Assembly: GCA_009838845.1 (NCBI GenBank)
Contig: VXRD01000073.1
Location: 1 to 64,000 of the forward strand
Reading direction: 5' to 3'
DNA: 64,000 nt
Origin: Gemmatimonadota bacterium
GTDB taxonomy: Bacteria; Latescibacterota; UBA2968
The notes below the pieces were generated by a model. The model was not told where the DNA came from. It searched no databases and saw only the letters and a program-made list of their open reading frames with translations. A program made the position numbers and the translations under genes. Numbering within the stretch: position 1 is the stretch's first letter; each line of letters starts with the position of its first letter. Of this stretch, positions 62,453 to 64,000 are shown piece by piece.

Positions 62453-63094
62453 ATGTCAAGTACTTTGGATCGCATTATTGATTGCGGTGTGGTTGCCGTG
62501 TTGCGGGCAGATAATCCGTCGCAGTTGATGGATGTGTCAAAAGCGTTGCGCGAAGGCGGTGTGGTGGCAATTGAAGTGACGATGACGGTGCCGGGGGCGC
62601 TGAAGGTGATTGAAGAAGCGTCGGCAAAGATGGCAGATACGATTATTGGGGTGGGGTCTGTGCTCGATCCAGAGACGGCGCGGGCAGCAATTCTATCCGG
62701 CGCAGAATATGTGGTGAGTCCCATTTTGAATACGGCGGTAATCGAGATGAGCAAGCGGTATGGCAAGGCCGTGATGCCCGCAGGGTTTACGCCTACAGAA
62801 ATTTTGACGGCCTGGCAAGCGGGAGCCGATGTGGTCAAGGTGTTTCCCGCTGGCGTGGGAGGACCGTCTTATTTTAAGGATATTCTGGGTCCTTTGCCAC
62901 AGGTGAAGCTCATGCCCACGGGTGGGGTAGATGCCAAAACAACGCCCGAGTTTATCAAAAATGGCGCGGTGGCTGTGGGGGCTGGCAGTGCGATGGTCGA
63001 TAAGACGGCTGTGGATAATAAAGACTGGGCATCTTTGACGGCAACGGCAAAATCTTTTGTAGATGCTGTGGCGCAGGCGCGAGTGGAAAAATGA
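62453..63094 (+). CDS. eda: KDPG/KHG aldolase (2-keto-3-deoxy-6-phosphogluconate aldolase)
   Basis: 213 residues, usual length. The catalytic Glu is in AIEVTMT near 42, VGSVLD near 67 and the Schiff-base Lys in VVKVFPAG near 126, then TGGVD near 156. It splits KDPG to pyruvate and glyceraldehyde-3-phosphate. GAGGAGGATAA precedes the ATG. Its stop overlaps the ROK kinase start (ATGA), so the two are coupled. Confidence 0.93.
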   Translation: MSSTLDRIIDCGVVAVLRADNPSQLMDVSKALREGGVVAIEVTMTVPGALKVIEEASAKMADTIIGVGSVLDPETARAAILSGAEYVVSPILNTAVIEMSKRYGKAVMPAGFTPTEILTAWQAGADVVKVFPAGVGGPSYFKDILGPLPQVKLMPTGGVDAKTTPEFIKNGAVAVGAGSAMVDKTAVDNKDWASLTATAKSFVDAVAQARVEK

Positions 63095-64000
63095 GTTTGA
63101 CGATTGGCATAGATTTAGGGGGCACCAATACGCGTGCGGGGCTTGTGACAGCGTCTGGGGAGATTGTAGGTAGGGCGCGGGGACCGACGCGATTGCATCT
63201 GGGGGCTGAGGGTGTGATATATGGCATTGCCGAATGTGCGCGTGCGGCTGCGCGAGATGGTGGGATTTCACTGGCAGAAGTACAGGGGGTAGGGGTTGGT
63301 GCGCCCGGTCCATTAGATCCGTTTGAGGGCGTGATCATATCGCCCGAGAATTTGCAGTGTATGCACGGTGTGCGGTTAAAGGATCGCCTGGAGGCATTGC
63401 TCGGTCTGGGCGTGGTGGTGGATAATGATGCAAATTTAGCGGCTTATGGCGAGCAATGGCTGGGAGCTGGTCGAGGTGTTGATCACTTTTTGTGCGTGAC
63501 TCTGGGCACGGGAGTTGGCGGTGGATGGATTAGCGAGGGACGGGTTATGCACGGGTTTAATGGCAATGCGGCCGAGGTGGGGCATATTACAGTGGATCAC
63601 AATGGACCGCGCTGTCCGTGTGGTAATTTTGGATGTTTGGAGATGTATGCATCGGCCACGGCCATGGTGCGCCGCACGCTGGAAAGACTTGAAGGGGAAA
63701 AGCCGGAGACGTCTCTGAAAGCCGGGGGTTTGACCACACAGGTTATTTTTGAAGCGGCAGAGACAGGTGATGATTTTGCAATGCAGATGTTTGAGGAGAC
63801 GGGGTTTTTCCTCGGTGTGGGGCTGGTGAGTCTGGTGAATGTATTGAATGTGGATCGCGTTGCACTAACAGGCGGATTGGCGCAGGCGGGTGATTGGATT
63901 TTTGATCCGGCGATGCGAACTTTTTGGGATCGCGGTACTGTTGGTGTAAAAGAACATGTGCAGATTGTTTCTGCTGAATTGGGCGATGACGCGGGAATTT
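63091..64000 (+). CDS. ROK-family sugar kinase (cut by the window end)
   Basis: At least 303 residues, with the C-terminus outside the window. The phosphate-binding motif is GIDLGGTNTRAG near 5-16, the catalytic Asp is in VVDNDANLAAYG near 111-122, and the ROK zinc site is GHITVDHNGPRCPCGNFGCLE near 165-185 (HxxCxCGxxGCxE form). It is a glucokinase-like or other sugar kinase. The start overlaps the aldolase stop. Confidence 0.93.
   Translation, partial: MSLTIGIDLGGTNTRAGLVTASGEIVGRARGPTRLHLGAEGVIYGIAECARAAARDGGISLAEVQGVGVGAPGPLDPFEGVIISPENLQCMHGVRLKDRLEALLGLGVVVDNDANLAAYGEQWLGAGRGVDHFLCVTLGTGVGGGWISEGRVMHGFNGNAAEVGHITVDHNGPRCPCGNFGCLEMYASATAMVRRTLERLEGEKPETSLKAGGLTTQVIFEAAETGDDFAMQMFEETGFFLGVGLVSLVNVLNVDRVALTGGLAQAGDWIFDPAMRTFWDRGTVGVKEHVQIVSAELGDDAGI

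Overview
The window is 64 kb of a Gram-negative bacterial chromosome of roughly balanced base composition. The organism cannot be named from the sequence. Outer-membrane receptor and PorV-like proteins, FtsX-type permeases of the Bacteroidetes style, and many phytanoyl-CoA-dioxygenase, sulfatase, Gfo/Idh/MocA and mannonate-dehydratase-like genes would fit a member of the FCB superphylum such as Latescibacterota, or a Poribacteria-like lineage (inference). No rRNA, tRNA, CRISPR array or insertion sequence was seen.

Layout. 1-4.3 kb: a beta-helix protein, an SDR, a small membrane protein, then an amidohydrolase/oxidoreductase operon. 4.4-5.2 kb: a PIN-toxin/antitoxin pair. 5.4-12 kb: an FtsX-like permease and an operon (membrane protein, winged-helix regulator, outer-membrane receptor, TPR lipoprotein) behind a clear promoter with an inverted repeat. 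12-26 kb: catabolic genes, namely a BNR protein coupled to a dioxygenase-HEAT fusion, an esterase with a dihaem cytochrome c, a mannonate-dehydratase-like enzyme, a galacturonokinase-like kinase with a nucleotidyltransferase, a three-domain Rid-like protein, an inositol-phosphatase-family enzyme, a sulfatase and a 2-hydroxyacid dehydrogenase. An unassigned 0.35-kb transcription unit with its own promoter and terminator lies at 15 kb. 26-30 kb: a tandem duplication of glnK-amtB. 30-37 kb: a GH13-like protein, a heparinase II/III-like lyase, a DUF2961 protein and an SGNH hydrolase. 37-40.3 kb: frdABCD. 40-43 kb: a lipoprotein, a VOC protein, an oxidoreductase and a DCC-family protein. 43.2-46.6 kb: a GC-richer three-gene cassette bounded by two copies of one promoter-bearing sequence. 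46.6-48 kb: trpS behind what reads as two tandem Trp attenuators. 48-54 kb: an acetyltransferase, polA, a MORN-like lipoprotein, a second toxin/antitoxin region with a broken gene, an AlkB-like protein and an FKBP. 54-60.8 kb: a PorV-like protein, an M50 protease, a YibQ-like deacetylase, tgt-yajC-fmt and a YugP-like protease. 60.8-64 kb: a KDG-kinase-like gene, three tiny membrane proteins, a KDPG aldolase and a ROK kinase cut by the window end.

How the genes work together. Much of the window suggests use of sulfated or uronate-rich polysaccharides: lyases, sulfatase and esterases feed uronates to mannonate-dehydratase-like enzymes, KDG kinase and KDPG aldolase. The nitrogen block (GlnK/AmtB) and fumarate reductase add ammonium uptake and fumarate/succinate metabolism.

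The most notable find is upstream of trpS. Two short reading frames carry runs of Trp codons (WW..W and WWW). Each is followed by an intrinsic terminator, and for each an alternative antiterminator pairing can be drawn. A second point of interest is the neighbouring cassette, which appears to have been inserted just upstream of the trpS promoter.
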